This document shows positions 1-6,316 of a stretch of DNA of 8,737 nucleotides, piece by piece; within the stretch, counting starts at the first letter, position 1, and each line of letters begins with the position of its first letter. A model generated the notes under the pieces. The model worked only from the letters and a program-made list of their open reading frames with translations. It ran no database searches and was not told the DNA's origin. Origin of the DNA: Candidatus Woesearchaeota archaeon. Lineage in GTDB: Archaea > Nanobdellota > Nanobdellia > Woesearchaeales > UBA12501. The translations under genes were made by a program, and so were the position numbers. The stretch covers positions 1 to 8,737 of the forward strand of contig JAPLZS010000088.1 in assembly GCA_026394915.1 (NCBI GenBank), written 5' to 3'.

Positions 1-1
1 A

Positions 2-184
2 GATGATGAAGAACAGAAAAAGAGGGATTATGATGATATTACTGAAAGAATAAAGACCATTTCTGAGAAAAAGAAGAGCCTGCCAAAAGAGCTGAAGGAA
101 TTCGCTGATATAAAAGACGAGGAAGACAAAGAGGAAAAAGGCGATGAAGATCAGGAAGAGGACAGCGAAGAAGAGAATGAATGA
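2..184 (+). CDS. C-terminal end of an acidic protein of unknown function (partial)
   Basis: Open reading frame entering from the left edge and ending at TGA 182-184, with 60 residues visible. The first part is a charged, probably helical stretch containing ITERIKTISEKKKSLPKEL; the last 25 or so residues are almost entirely Asp, Glu and Lys with a little Ser, Gln and Asn, and look disordered. No domain is recognisable in this fragment, so no function is assigned. It does not resemble a GyrB C-terminus, although gyrA lies further downstream. The zinc-ribbon gene begins 30 bases after its stop, on the same strand, which suggests co-transcription. The codon choices (GAG/GAA mix, ATA, AAG) match the later chromosomal genes rather than the restriction cassette. 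Confidence 0.6.
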   Translation, partial: DDEEQKKRDYDDITERIKTISEKKKSLPKELKEFADIKDEEDKEEKGDEDQEEDSEEENE

Positions 185-214
185 TATGATCAATGAGATA
201 AAGAGGTAATGAAA

Positions 215-373
215 ATGCTTCTTCTGCAATGCCCAAGATGCAAGCAAAGGATGAGATATGAAGGAAGGACTATCCTGCTTGGCTCAAAGAGAAAAGAGTG
301 TGTCTATTGCGGCCAGGCATTCATCATCAAGGACCATATTGTGCAGGATATTGATAGAAAAAATAAGGTATAA
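215..373 (+). CDS. Small zinc-ribbon protein (52 aa)
   Basis: A 52-residue protein starting MLLLQCPRCK and ending at TAA 371-373. Two Cys pairs, CPRC (residues 6-9) and CVYC followed by Gly (29-32), are 19 residues apart, the layout of a rubredoxin-like zinc ribbon binding one structural Zn. Basic residues (KQRMRYEGR, GSKRKE) lie between the knuckles. Small ribbons of this type commonly join nucleic-acid or protein complexes, but nothing here identifies the partner. An in-frame ATG at 209 would add two residues. I prefer 215 because AGAGGT at 202-207 then lies 7 bases upstream, whereas it would nearly touch the ATG at 209. The gene lies 30 bases behind the acidic-protein fragment, probably in the same operon, and is the last gene before the palindrome-rich gap. 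Confidence 0.75.
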   Translation: MLLLQCPRCKQRMRYEGRTILLGSKRKECVYCGQAFIIKDHIVQDIDRKNKV

Positions 374-412
374 AAGGGCCTAAAAAACCTTGTTTTCTAA
401 CTTATAAAATTG

Positions 413-517
413 AGGTAGAATACCTACAAATTTATTTGTGGAATGCAATGCATCTTTCCGGTATATGAACAATAAGCAGAAATAGTAAAAATATTTAATA
501 AATATTTTTATTTGTAG
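413..517. repeat. Cluster of short palindromes in the intergenic gap
   Basis: Consecutive perfect inverted repeats with no gene: AGGTA-GAA-TACCT (413-425), ACAAAT-TT-ATTTGT (426-439), ATGCA-A-TGCAT (443-453), and a 10-bp arm pair with a 5-base loop, AAAAATATT (487-495) against AATATTTTT (501-509), extended by T486-A510. The outer sequences CTACAAAT (424-431) and ATTTGTAG (510-517) are also exact inverted repeats of each other, so the whole stretch could fold as one structure. Possible readings are a degenerate end of a mobile element, an integration scar left of the restriction cassette, or chance in AT-rich DNA. The first two repeats abut exactly, which makes pure chance less likely, but the element is unidentified. 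Confidence 0.45.
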
Positions 518-549
518 CTTGTTAGATCCTTTAAGAACAAATACTACAG

Positions 550-604
550 GAGGCAATTTTTAGTTTCGTTGGGTATGGTTCCGGAACGATAAAAAAGTTG
601 CCTC
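550..604 (-). other. Long imperfect hairpin downstream of the RHH gene
   Basis: GAGGCAA (550-556) pairs with TTGCCTC (598-604). After a one-base bulge at G597 the stem continues as TTTTT (557-561) with AAAAA (592-596), then TCGTT (566-570) with AACGA (585-589), about 17 base pairs around a GC-rich loop (571-584). The loop region also contains the perfect 10-bp palindrome GTTCCGGAAC (578-587), so two folds compete. Read on the minus strand it lies 23 bases after the RHH stop codon and includes a run of T. It could therefore be the 3' end or terminator of that transcript, a structured RNA, or a hairpin at a mobile-element end. The pairing is direct observation; the role is inference. Confidence 0.45.
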
Positions 605-626
605 TAGAAAACTATAACTAACCTTT

Positions 627-797
627 CTACTTTCTCTTAATCTGTTTGTACTCAGCTAGTTCTTTCAAAAATTTCCTCACTGCTTCCTTTACAATTTCGC
701 CACGAGATTTGTAACCTAATCCGCTTTCTTTTACAACTTTGTCTATCTCGCAGATTAGTTCTTCTGGCAGTGCCACATTTGTGTATTTACTAGTCAT
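627..797 (-). CDS. Ribbon-helix-helix (CopG/Arc-like) DNA-binding protein, candidate regulator of the restriction cassette
   Basis: A 56-residue minus-strand ORF (ATG 797-795, stop 629-627) with the pattern of the RHH fold: a short beta strand KYTNVALP (4-11), helix A EELICEIDKVVKES (12-25), a GYKSRGEIV turn, and helix B through VKEAVRKFLKEL (36-47), ending in a basic tail. The alternating residues of the strand would enter the DNA major groove in a dimer, as in CopG, Arc and many antitoxins. No toxin gene adjoins it. Instead it is divergent from, and 89 bp away from, the restriction-modification gene, and ATTGTAAA-like repeats lie between. A TATA box at 829-822 (minus strand) with a purine-rich GAAAAG upstream predicts transcription starting near 800, giving a leaderless mRNA. 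It probably represses itself and the divergent gene. The fold is confident; the role is inference. Confidence 0.85.
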   Translation of the reverse strand: MTSKYTNVALPEELICEIDKVVKESGLGYKSRGEIVKEAVRKFLKELAEYKQIKRK

Positions 798-814
798 TGT
801 CAATGTATTGTAAA
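796..814 (+). promoter_or_regulatory. Candidate RHH operator, copy pair A
   Basis: ATTGTCAA (796-803) and ATTGTAAA (807-814) are direct repeats whose starts are 11 bp apart, one helical turn. RHH dimers commonly bind tandem half-sites at this kind of spacing. The pair covers the predicted minus-strand transcription start (about 800) and the start codon of the RHH gene, so binding would block its expression. Confidence 0.5.
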
Positions 815-821
815 CGAATAC

Positions 822-829
822 TTTATATA
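822..829 (-). promoter_or_regulatory. TATA box of the RHH gene
   Basis: Read on the minus strand this is TATATAAA, preceded by the purine-rich GAAAAG expected of a BRE (TFB recognition element). A start about 26 bases downstream falls near 800, almost at ATG 797, so the transcript would be leaderless. Confidence 0.6.
822..829 (+). promoter_or_regulatory. TATA box of the restriction-modification gene, shared with the divergent gene
   Basis: TTTATATA on the plus strand lies 57 bases before ATG 887 and predicts a start near 852 with a leader of about 35 bases. The same AT-rich box appears to serve both directions. The BRE-like sequence is weaker on this side, so the plus-strand promoter may be the weaker one. 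Confidence 0.45.
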
Positions 830-846
830 TGCCTTTTCAGTTATCT

Positions 847-865
847 ATTGTAAATCCATTGTAAA
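847..865 (+). promoter_or_regulatory. Candidate RHH operator, copy pair B
   Basis: Two exact copies of ATTGTAAA (847-854 and 858-865), again with starts 11 bp apart and in the same orientation as pair A. They cover the predicted plus-strand transcription start (about 852) of the restriction-modification gene. A bound RHH protein would be expected to occlude RNA polymerase here. Confidence 0.55.
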
Positions 866-876
866 TGGGTTACATT

Positions 877-882
877 AAAGGA
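877..882 (+). promoter_or_regulatory. Ribosome binding site of the restriction-modification gene
   Basis: AAAGGA ends 4 bases before ATG 887. It is a weak, close-set Shine-Dalgarno match but supports 887 as the start. Confidence 0.4.
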
Positions 883-886
883 TAAA

Positions 887-3391
887 ATGGCAAAAACCGA
901 AATAAAAGATGGTTACATTATTGATTATATTTCTGGAGAACAAGTTAAAGCAACTCCTGAAGAAACAGAAGCAGTGCAAGTTTTTTCTAAACAATTAGTT
1001 GAAGATTATGGTTATTCTAAAGAAGATATTCAAACAAGACCACAGTATAGAGTAAAACAAAGACCTTCGGGAGGGAAAGATTTTCCTGTTGATATTATGA
1101 TATTCACATCGGAAAATCATGATTGTGATAATGAATATATTATTGTTGAGTGTAAGAAAAAAAATAGAAAAGATGGTAAAAAACAATTAGAGGATTATTT
1201 ACATTTTTCAAAGGCATATCTAGGGGTTTGGTTTAATGGTGAAGAAAGGCTTTTTTTAAGAAAAATCGAAAAAGAAGGCAAAATCTATTTTGAAGAGATA
1301 CCTAATATTCCAAAATATGGACAAAGATATGAAGATATTGGAAAGTTTAAAAGAAAGGATTTAGAAACACCCCACAATTTAAAAGTTATTTTTAAAGCAG
1401 TACGAAATCATTTAGCAGGTAATTTTAGCGGTACAACTAGAGATGAAGAATTAGCAAGAGAATTAATAAATCTAATATTTTGTAAGATTTACGATGAAAG
1501 ATTTACTAAACCCAATGAGATAGTTACATTTAGAGTAGGAGTTAGTGAAGATTTAAAAGATGTCAAAAAAAGAATTTTTGAATTATTTGAAAAAGTAAAA
1601 TCAAAATATAGTGCCGTCATTGATGTAAATGATGAAATAAAGTTAGATGAGCATGCTATAAAATATGTAGTAGGAGAATTACAAAATTATTGTTTAATTG
1701 ATTCAGAAAGAGACGTAATCGCAGACGCATTTGAAACATTTATTGGGTATGCTTTAAAAGGCGCACAAGGACAATTTTTTACTCCAAGAAATGTTGTAAA
1801 GTTAATGGTTGAAATTATAGACCCAAAACCTGGTGAACTGATTATTGATCCTGCCTGTGGTAGTGGTGGGTTCCTTGTTGAAGGATTAAAACACATGTGG
1901 AATAAATTAGATAAACAGGCGAAGGAATTGGGTTGGAGCGATTTAGCATTACATGAAGAAAAGATTGCTACAGCAATTCATAATATTAGAGGAATAGAAA
2001 AAGATAATTTCCTAAGTAAAGTTGCTAAGGCATACATGGCTATTATTGGAGATGGTAAAGGAGGTATTTTTTGTGAAGATAGCCTAGAAGTTCCTAACGA
2101 ATGGAAAGACAAAACAAAACAGAGTATTGAACTTGGAAAATTTGATGTTTTACTTACAAATCCCCCTTTTGGAAAAGAAATAAAAGTAGTAGGAGAAGAA
2201 AAATTAAAACAATATGATTTAGCTCATCATTGGAAATTTGAAAATGGTAAATCTCAAAAAACCAATAAAATAAAGGAAGAAGAAGCACCTCAAATAATTT
2301 TTATTGAACGCTCCTTGCAATTACTAAAGGATGGTGGGAGATTGGGTATAGTTCTCCCAGAAACATTTTTTCACGCACCAAACTCTAAATATGTATTAGA
2401 CTTTATACAAAAAAACAATAATATTAATTGGGTTATTGATTTACCACACAATACATTTAGACCACACAATAATGCAAAATGTATCGTTATTATTTTAGAG
2501 AAAAACAAAAAACAGCAAAATAAAATTAATATGGCAGTTGCCGAAGAAATGGGGCACAATCATCAAGGAAAAGAAATTTTTAGATGGGACTACAAAACAA
2601 AAACTATAAACCGAAAGGATTTATGGGATGATATTCCTCTAATTTTAAAAGAATTTAGACAGAATAAATTTGATAGATATTGTTTTAAAATTGATAGCAA
2701 GGAATGTTTTGATAAGGGAATATTTGTCCCAAGATATTACTGGGAAAACAAACTTGAAGAGATAGAATCTCTTGCAAAAAATGATAACTTAGAACTTATC
2801 TCTATAAAAAAATTAATTGAAGAGAAAATTATTACATTTTTTGATGGCCATGGTTCACCACCATCAGAATATAAAGGAATGGGGGGTTTTCCATATATTA
2901 GAGTTAAAGATGTTGTAAATTGGGAAGTTTATAAAGATCCAACTGCAAAAATACCAGAGGACATTTATATTTCAAAAAAAGGGACAAAAAAAGATTTGAA
3001 AGAAAGAGATATACTATATGTAAGACGTGGCAGTTACAGAATAGGGAGCGTTGCAATGGTTTCTCCATATGATATAAATGTTTTACTCACAAGAGAAATC
3101 CTTGTTTTAAGGGTTGTTGATGAAAAAAACAAATATAATTTAACATCGCATTATTTATTATATTTGCTCTCGCATAGATTAACTTCTATGCAAGCATTCA
3201 ATAAAATTCTTATTGAAACAACTTTACCAAATATTGCTGATAGGTGGAAAGAATTAAGACTCCCTATCTCTAGAAATGCAGAAGAAAGAAAAATAATTTC
3301 TAATAAAATCAAAAGTGTTATTGAGAGTAAATGGGAAGCAATAAAGGGCATAGAAAAATTGAAAGAAGAATTAGGAGAATTAACTACTTAA
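887..3391 (+). CDS. Single-chain restriction-modification enzyme: PD-(D/E)XK nuclease, N6-adenine methyltransferase and target-recognition domain
   Basis: An 834-residue fusion that should both methylate and cut DNA at one recognition sequence. Residues about 25-150 form an HsdR-N-like nuclease domain with D69 (PVDIMIF) and E88-C89-K90 (IIVECKKK) as the metal-binding PD-(D/E)XK residues, followed by a typical YLGVWFNGEE strand. Residues about 160-290 are helical, resembling the HsdM N-terminal bundle. The methyltransferase core has QFFTPRNVVKLM (296-307), SAM motif I DPACGSGGF (321-329) and catalytic motif IV NPPFG (425-429), as in type I HsdM N6-adenine enzymes. Residues about 640-800 resemble one HsdS target-recognition domain, ending in a helical, charged tail. 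There is no helicase/translocase domain, so the layout is that of a type IIG enzyme rather than classical type I. Codons are AT-rich (TTA, AAA, ATT, AGA) compared with gyrA, suggesting transfer. The recognition site cannot be read from the sequence. Confidence 0.9.
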   Translation: MAKTEIKDGYIIDYISGEQVKATPEETEAVQVFSKQLVEDYGYSKEDIQTRPQYRVKQRPSGGKDFPVDIMIFTSENHDCDNEYIIVECKKKNRKDGKKQLEDYLHFSKAYLGVWFNGEERLFLRKIEKEGKIYFEEIPNIPKYGQRYEDIGKFKRKDLETPHNLKVIFKAVRNHLAGNFSGTTRDEELARELINLIFCKIYDERFTKPNEIVTFRVGVSEDLKDVKKRIFELFEKVKSKYSAVIDVNDEIKLDEHAIKYVVGELQNYCLIDSERDVIADAFETFIGYALKGAQGQFFTPRNVVKLMVEIIDPKPGELIIDPACGSGGFLVEGLKHMWNKLDKQAKELGWSDLALHEEKIATAIHNIRGIEKDNFLSKVAKAYMAIIGDGKGGIFCEDSLEVPNEWKDKTKQSIELGKFDVLLTNPPFGKEIKVVGEEKLKQYDLAHHWKFENGKSQKTNKIKEEEAPQIIFIERSLQLLKDGGRLGIVLPETFFHAPNSKYVLDFIQKNNNINWVIDLPHNTFRPHNNAKCIVIILEKNKKQQNKINMAVAEEMGHNHQGKEIFRWDYKTKTINRKDLWDDIPLILKEFRQNKFDRYCFKIDSKECFDKGIFVPRYYWENKLEEIESLAKNDNLELISIKKLIEEKIITFFDGHGSPPSEYKGMGGFPYIRVKDVVNWEVYKDPTAKIPEDIYISKKGTKKDLKERDILYVRRGSYRIGSVAMVSPYDINVLLTREILVLRVVDEKNKYNLTSHYLLYLLSHRLTSMQAFNKILIETTLPNIADRWKELRLPISRNAEERKIISNKIKSVIESKWEAIKGIEKLKEELGELTT

Positions 3392-3410
3392 GATTTCAAT
3401 TTATGAAATC
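3392..3410 (+). terminator. Hairpin directly after the restriction-modification gene
   Basis: GATTTC (3392-3397) and GAAATC (3405-3410) form a perfect 6-bp stem with a 7-base loop, starting at the base after the stop codon. No T tract follows, so it may stabilise the mRNA end or mark a cassette edge rather than terminate transcription. Confidence 0.3.
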
Positions 3411-3516
3411 CCCTAACTTAATCTTGAGAAACCCCTAGATTTAGCTGGATTTATTTTGAGAGTAGGTTATTTAGGGTGGCTTCAAGACCCTTATCCGGAA
3501 AAGACCAACCCTGTAA

Positions 3517-3536
3517 AACCCCTGAATTATGGGGTT
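3517..3536. repeat. GC-armed inverted repeat upstream of gyrA
   Basis: AACCCC (3517-3522) and GGGGTT (3531-3536) flank an 8-base AT-rich centre. It lies 35 bases before the gyrA TATA box. Related CCCCTA/CCCCTG words occur at 3410-3415, 3432-3437 and, inverted, at 3608-3614. It could be a regulator site or an old insertion footprint; there is no further evidence. No gene is seen in 3392-3628. Confidence 0.35.
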
Positions 3537-3570
3537 ATAGGCCGTATAAACCCATTCTGCAAACAAAAGA

Positions 3571-3578
3571 TTTATAAA
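3571..3578 (+). promoter_or_regulatory. TATA box of gyrA
   Basis: TTTATAAA preceded by the purine-rich ACAAAAGA. Transcription would start near 3601, giving a leader of about 28 bases before ATG 3629. Confidence 0.55.
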
Positions 3579-3628
3579 GAAAGTTTCATTATTTTTAATG
3601 TAGAAACAGGGGTTATTTACGTCGGAAA

Positions 3629-6103
3629 ATGGCACCAGAAGAACCATCAAAAGAACAGGCAAAAGAACCTGTAAAAACAGAGCAAAGGGAAGCAAAGATA
3701 GTCAACCAGCTCATCGAAGAGGAGATGGAAAGATCCTATCTTGATTATGCCATGTCTGTCATTGTAGGAAGGGCGCTGCCTGATGTCAGGGACGGCCTGA
3801 AGCCAGTCCATAGGAGAATCCTTTTTGCGATGAATGATATGGGCATGCACCATAACAAACCCTTCAAGAAGTGCGCAAGAATCGTTGGAGAGGTATTGGG
3901 CAAGTATCATCCTCATGGAGACCTTGCTGTGTATGATTCCCTGGTCAGGATGGCACAGGATTTTTCGCTGAGATACATGCTGATTGACGGCCAGGGAAAC
4001 TTCGGAAGCATTGACGGAGATTCTGCTGCTGCAATGAGGTACACTGAATGCAGGCTTGCGAAGATCGCAGAAGAAGTGTTGGCTGACATCGACAAAGAGA
4101 CTGTTGATTTCATACCTAATTTTGACGGCAGCCTGAAGGAGCCGGTTGTGCTTCCATCAAAGATCCCTAATCTTCTTGTGAATGGCAGTTCTGGAATAGC
4201 TGTAGGAATGGCGACAAACATACCCCCCCACAATCTTAAAGAGATTGCAGATGGCGTAGTGGCATTGATAGACAATCCTGAGATAAGCATCGAGCAGTTG
4301 ATGGAGATAATAAAAGGCCCTGATTTCCCTACATCAGGAATAATACTCGGAACAAACGGGATAAGAGAATGTTACATGACTGGAAGAGGGAAGATAACCC
4401 TGAAGGCAAGAGCTGCGATTGAGAATCACAAAGAAAGAGAGAGGATAATTGTCACAGAAATCCCTTATCAGGTGAATAAGTCAATGCTCGTAGAGGAGAT
4501 GGCAGAATGCGTAAAGGACAAGAGGATAGTTGGGATAAGCGACATAAAAGATGAGTCCAACAGAGAAGGGATAAGGATAGTGATAGACATAAAGAGGGAT
4601 GCTAATTCAAATTTAGTGCTGAACCAGCTCTTTGCATACACAAGGATGACAACGACATTCGGAGCAATCATGCTTGCGCTTGTGGACAATGAGCCCATTA
4701 CACTCAACCTTAAGAGGATGCTTGATGAATATCTGAAGCATAGGAAACTGATGGTCAGGAAAAGGACAGAATTTGACCTCAGGAAAGCGCAGGAAAAAGC
4801 GCATATCCTTGAAGGGTTGATAATCGCATTGAATCACATCGATGAGGTCATCAGGAAGATCAAGGCATCAAAGACAGTCGAGATCGCAAGAGATGTGCTG
4901 ATGGCTGATTACATCCTTTCTGAGATGCAGGCCAAGGCGATACTTGACATGAAACTCCAGAGATTGTCATCAATGGAGCAGGAGAAGATAAGAGAGGAGC
5001 ATAAGGGCCTTCTTGCATTGATTGAGGAACTGAAAGCAATACTTGCATCAGAGCAGAGGATACTTGAGATAATAAAAGATGAGATGTCAGAGATGAAAGA
5101 CAAATACGGCGATGAGAGAAAGACAGCAATAGAATTTGTTGAAGGGGAAGAGGCTGTAATTGTCGAAGACCTCATAAAAGAGGAGAACGTGGTTGTCACG
5201 ATGAGCCATGCCGGCTACATAAAGAGGACTCCTGCAGAGACGTACAAGAGCCAGAACAGGGGCGGAAGAGGAGTGATGGCTGCTGGAACAAGAGAGGAAG
5301 ATTTTATAGAGAATCTTTTCATAGCATCAACACATTCGTACATACTTTTCTTTACAAACAAGGGAAATGTGCACTGGCTGAAAGTCTATAGGATACCAGA
5401 AGCTTCAAGGCAGGCAAAAGGCACTGCAATCGTCAATCTCATCCAGCTTGAGAAAGATGAGAAGATGGCTGCATTTGTGCAGGTCAGGGGGTTTGATGAC
5501 AGGCATTATCTCATGCTCTGCACAAAGGACGGAACTGTAAAGAAGACAAACCTGATAGAATATTCAAGGCCAAGGCAGAACGGCATAATTGCTATAACTC
5601 TTGAAGATGGAGACAATCTTGTCAATGCTGTGCTGACAGACGGAGACAAGCAGATAATCATCGCGACAAAGAACGGGCTTGCGATAAAATTCCATGAGAG
5701 TGATTCAAGGCCGATCGGAAGGACCTCAAAAGGAGTGAGGGGGATAATGCTGAAGGACAAGGATGAAGTGATAGGCATGGAGATTGCAAGAGAGGATAAG
5801 ACCCTGCTCACAGTGACTGAGAACGGCTATGGCAAGAGGACAATGATCTCAGAGTACAGGGCAATAAGCAGAGGAGGAGTGGGTGTCATAAACATACAAT
5901 GCTCAGAAAGGAACGGCCATGTCGCTGCAATAAAGGCTGTTGAAGAGGAAGATGAGATAATGATGCTCAGCAAGAAAGGTATCATAATAAGGTGTCCTGC
6001 AAAGGATGTGTCTGTGATAAGCAGGAACACACAGGGAGTCAGATTGATGAAGCTTGAGGAAGGAGACAAGATAGTTGGCGCAGCAAAGGTCATAAAAGAA
6101 TAA
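3629..6103 (+). CDS. gyrA: DNA gyrase subunit A
   Basis: An 824-residue protein, near the usual GyrA length. With GyrB it forms the A2B2 gyrase that introduces negative supercoils using ATP. GyrA cleaves and rejoins the DNA and wraps it. The breakage-reunion domain (about 28-510) starts with the typical [20 protein letters not shown] and contains the catalytic R137-Y138 in AAAMRYTE. The C-terminal wrapping domain carries the GyrA box QNRGGRG (542-548), which separates GyrA from ParC, and later degenerate blade repeats such as ISRGGVGV and ISRNTQGVR. The chain stops at VIKE without the acidic tail of E. coli GyrA. The first 20 or so residues are a charged Glu/Lys extension. In the quinolone-binding loop [11 protein letters not shown]99 stands at the E. 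coli Ser83 position and D103 matches Asp87. gyrB is not in the window, so the pair is split here, with the restriction cassette lying upstream. Confidence 0.97.
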   Translation: MAPEEPSKEQAKEPVKTEQREAKIVNQLIEEEMERSYLDYAMSVIVGRALPDVRDGLKPVHRRILFAMNDMGMHHNKPFKKCARIVGEVLGKYHPHGDLAVYDSLVRMAQDFSLRYMLIDGQGNFGSIDGDSAAAMRYTECRLAKIAEEVLADIDKETVDFIPNFDGSLKEPVVLPSKIPNLLVNGSSGIAVGMATNIPPHNLKEIADGVVALIDNPEISIEQLMEIIKGPDFPTSGIILGTNGIRECYMTGRGKITLKARAAIENHKERERIIVTEIPYQVNKSMLVEEMAECVKDKRIVGISDIKDESNREGIRIVIDIKRDANSNLVLNQLFAYTRMTTTFGAIMLALVDNEPITLNLKRMLDEYLKHRKLMVRKRTEFDLRKAQEKAHILEGLIIALNHIDEVIRKIKASKTVEIARDVLMADYILSEMQAKAILDMKLQRLSSMEQEKIREEHKGLLALIEELKAILASEQRILEIIKDEMSEMKDKYGDERKTAIEFVEGEEAVIVEDLIKEENVVVTMSHAGYIKRTPAETYKSQNRGGRGVMAAGTREEDFIENLFIASTHSYILFFTNKGNVHWLKVYRIPEASRQAKGTAIVNLIQLEKDEKMAAFVQVRGFDDRHYLMLCTKDGTVKKTNLIEYSRPRQNGIIAITLEDGDNLVNAVLTDGDKQIIIATKNGLAIKFHESDSRPIGRTSKGVRGIMLKDKDEVIGMEIAREDKTLLTVTENGYGKRTMISEYRAISRGGVGVINIQCSERNGHVAAIKAVEEEDEIMMLSKKGIIIRCPAKDVSVISRNTQGVRLMKLEEGDKIVGAAKVIKE

Positions 6104-6142
6104 GAAAGTTCTAGTTGATTCTGTATATCATTCTTTCATAAG

Positions 6143-6151
6143 ATATATAAA
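6143..6151 (+). promoter_or_regulatory. TATA box between gyrA and the membrane-protein gene
   Basis: ATATATAAA with upstream purines (AAG). It predicts a transcription start near 6173, more than 140 bases before the membrane-protein gene, so it may drive a short transcript or give that gene a second, longer leader. Confidence 0.45.
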
Positions 6152-6172
6152 TGACCATTTTGGGTATTAATA

Positions 6173-6261
6173 ACAGGAACAAAGACAATCTACATAGGTC
6201 ATATGGAAAAGAAACCAGAACTGCAATCACCGCAATCATTATAAACCTATTTTTTATTTTT
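6173..6261 (+). ncRNA. Possible small transcript with a 13-codon ORF
   Basis: The stretch between the predicted start near 6173 and the oligo-T tract ending at 6261 has two notable parts. ATAGGT (6194-6199) is exactly complementary to ACCTAT (6245-6250), which sits immediately before the T tract. Between them lies a 13-codon frame, ATG 6203 to TAA 6244 (MEKKPELQSPQSL), with AGGT three bases upstream. It could be a small RNA, a leader peptide, or nothing but spacer. The stem would hide the AGGT. Confidence 0.25.
6251..6261 (+). terminator. Oligo-T terminator-like tract
   Basis: TTTTTATTTTT on the coding strand, preceded by the T at 6250. Archaeal transcription commonly ends at such T-rich tracts. 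It would end readthrough from gyrA or the small transcript before the membrane-protein promoter. Confidence 0.45.
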
Positions 6262-6276
6262 AGATATAACATAAAC

Positions 6277-6284
6277 ATATAAAA
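6277..6284 (+). promoter_or_regulatory. TATA box of the membrane-protein gene
   Basis: ATATAAAA predicts a start near 6307, about 10 bases before ATG 6317. This decides the start codon: a TTG at 6296 in the same frame would lie upstream of the transcript. Confidence 0.5.
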
Positions 6285-6316
6285 TTAAACATTGATTGAA
6301 AATAATAAACATCAAA

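Noticed and set aside
39..236. Minus-strand 65-codon frame over the left-edge genes
   Set aside because: It is the complement of the acidic C-terminus and the zinc-ribbon start; the plus-strand frames have a ribosome binding site and Cys motifs.
374..626. CRISPR array or tRNA gene in the repeat-rich gap
   Set aside because: The repeats are distinct palindromes without a constant unit or regular spacers, and no tRNA cloverleaf or conserved T-loop pattern could be assembled.
627..797. Toxin-antitoxin system headed by the RHH protein
   Set aside because: RHH proteins are often antitoxins, but no small toxin ORF (VapC-, RelE- or MazF-like) lies on either side. The neighbours are a hairpin gap and the restriction-modification gene.
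2371..2559. Minus-strand frames inside the restriction-modification gene, for example an anti-sense membrane peptide
   Set aside because: Hydrophobic minus-strand frames arise from the AT-rich Lys/Glu/Asn codons of the sense gene. None has a promoter or a recognisable domain.
3456..3674. Plus-strand 72-codon frame starting before gyrA
   Set aside because: It overlaps the gyrA start, spans the gyrA promoter and the inverted repeat, has no recognisable domain and ends in a Lys/Asn/Gln stretch that is only gyrA read in another frame.
3913..4290. Minus-strand 125-codon frame inside gyrA
   Set aside because: It is antisense to a highly conserved part of gyrA, and its Ser/Leu/Ile-rich composition is what the complement of the gyrA codons produces. 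No promoter was seen.
3629..6103. Topoisomerase IV subunit A (ParC) instead of GyrA
   Set aside because: The intact GyrA box QNRGGRG and the full-length wrapping domain indicate gyrase.
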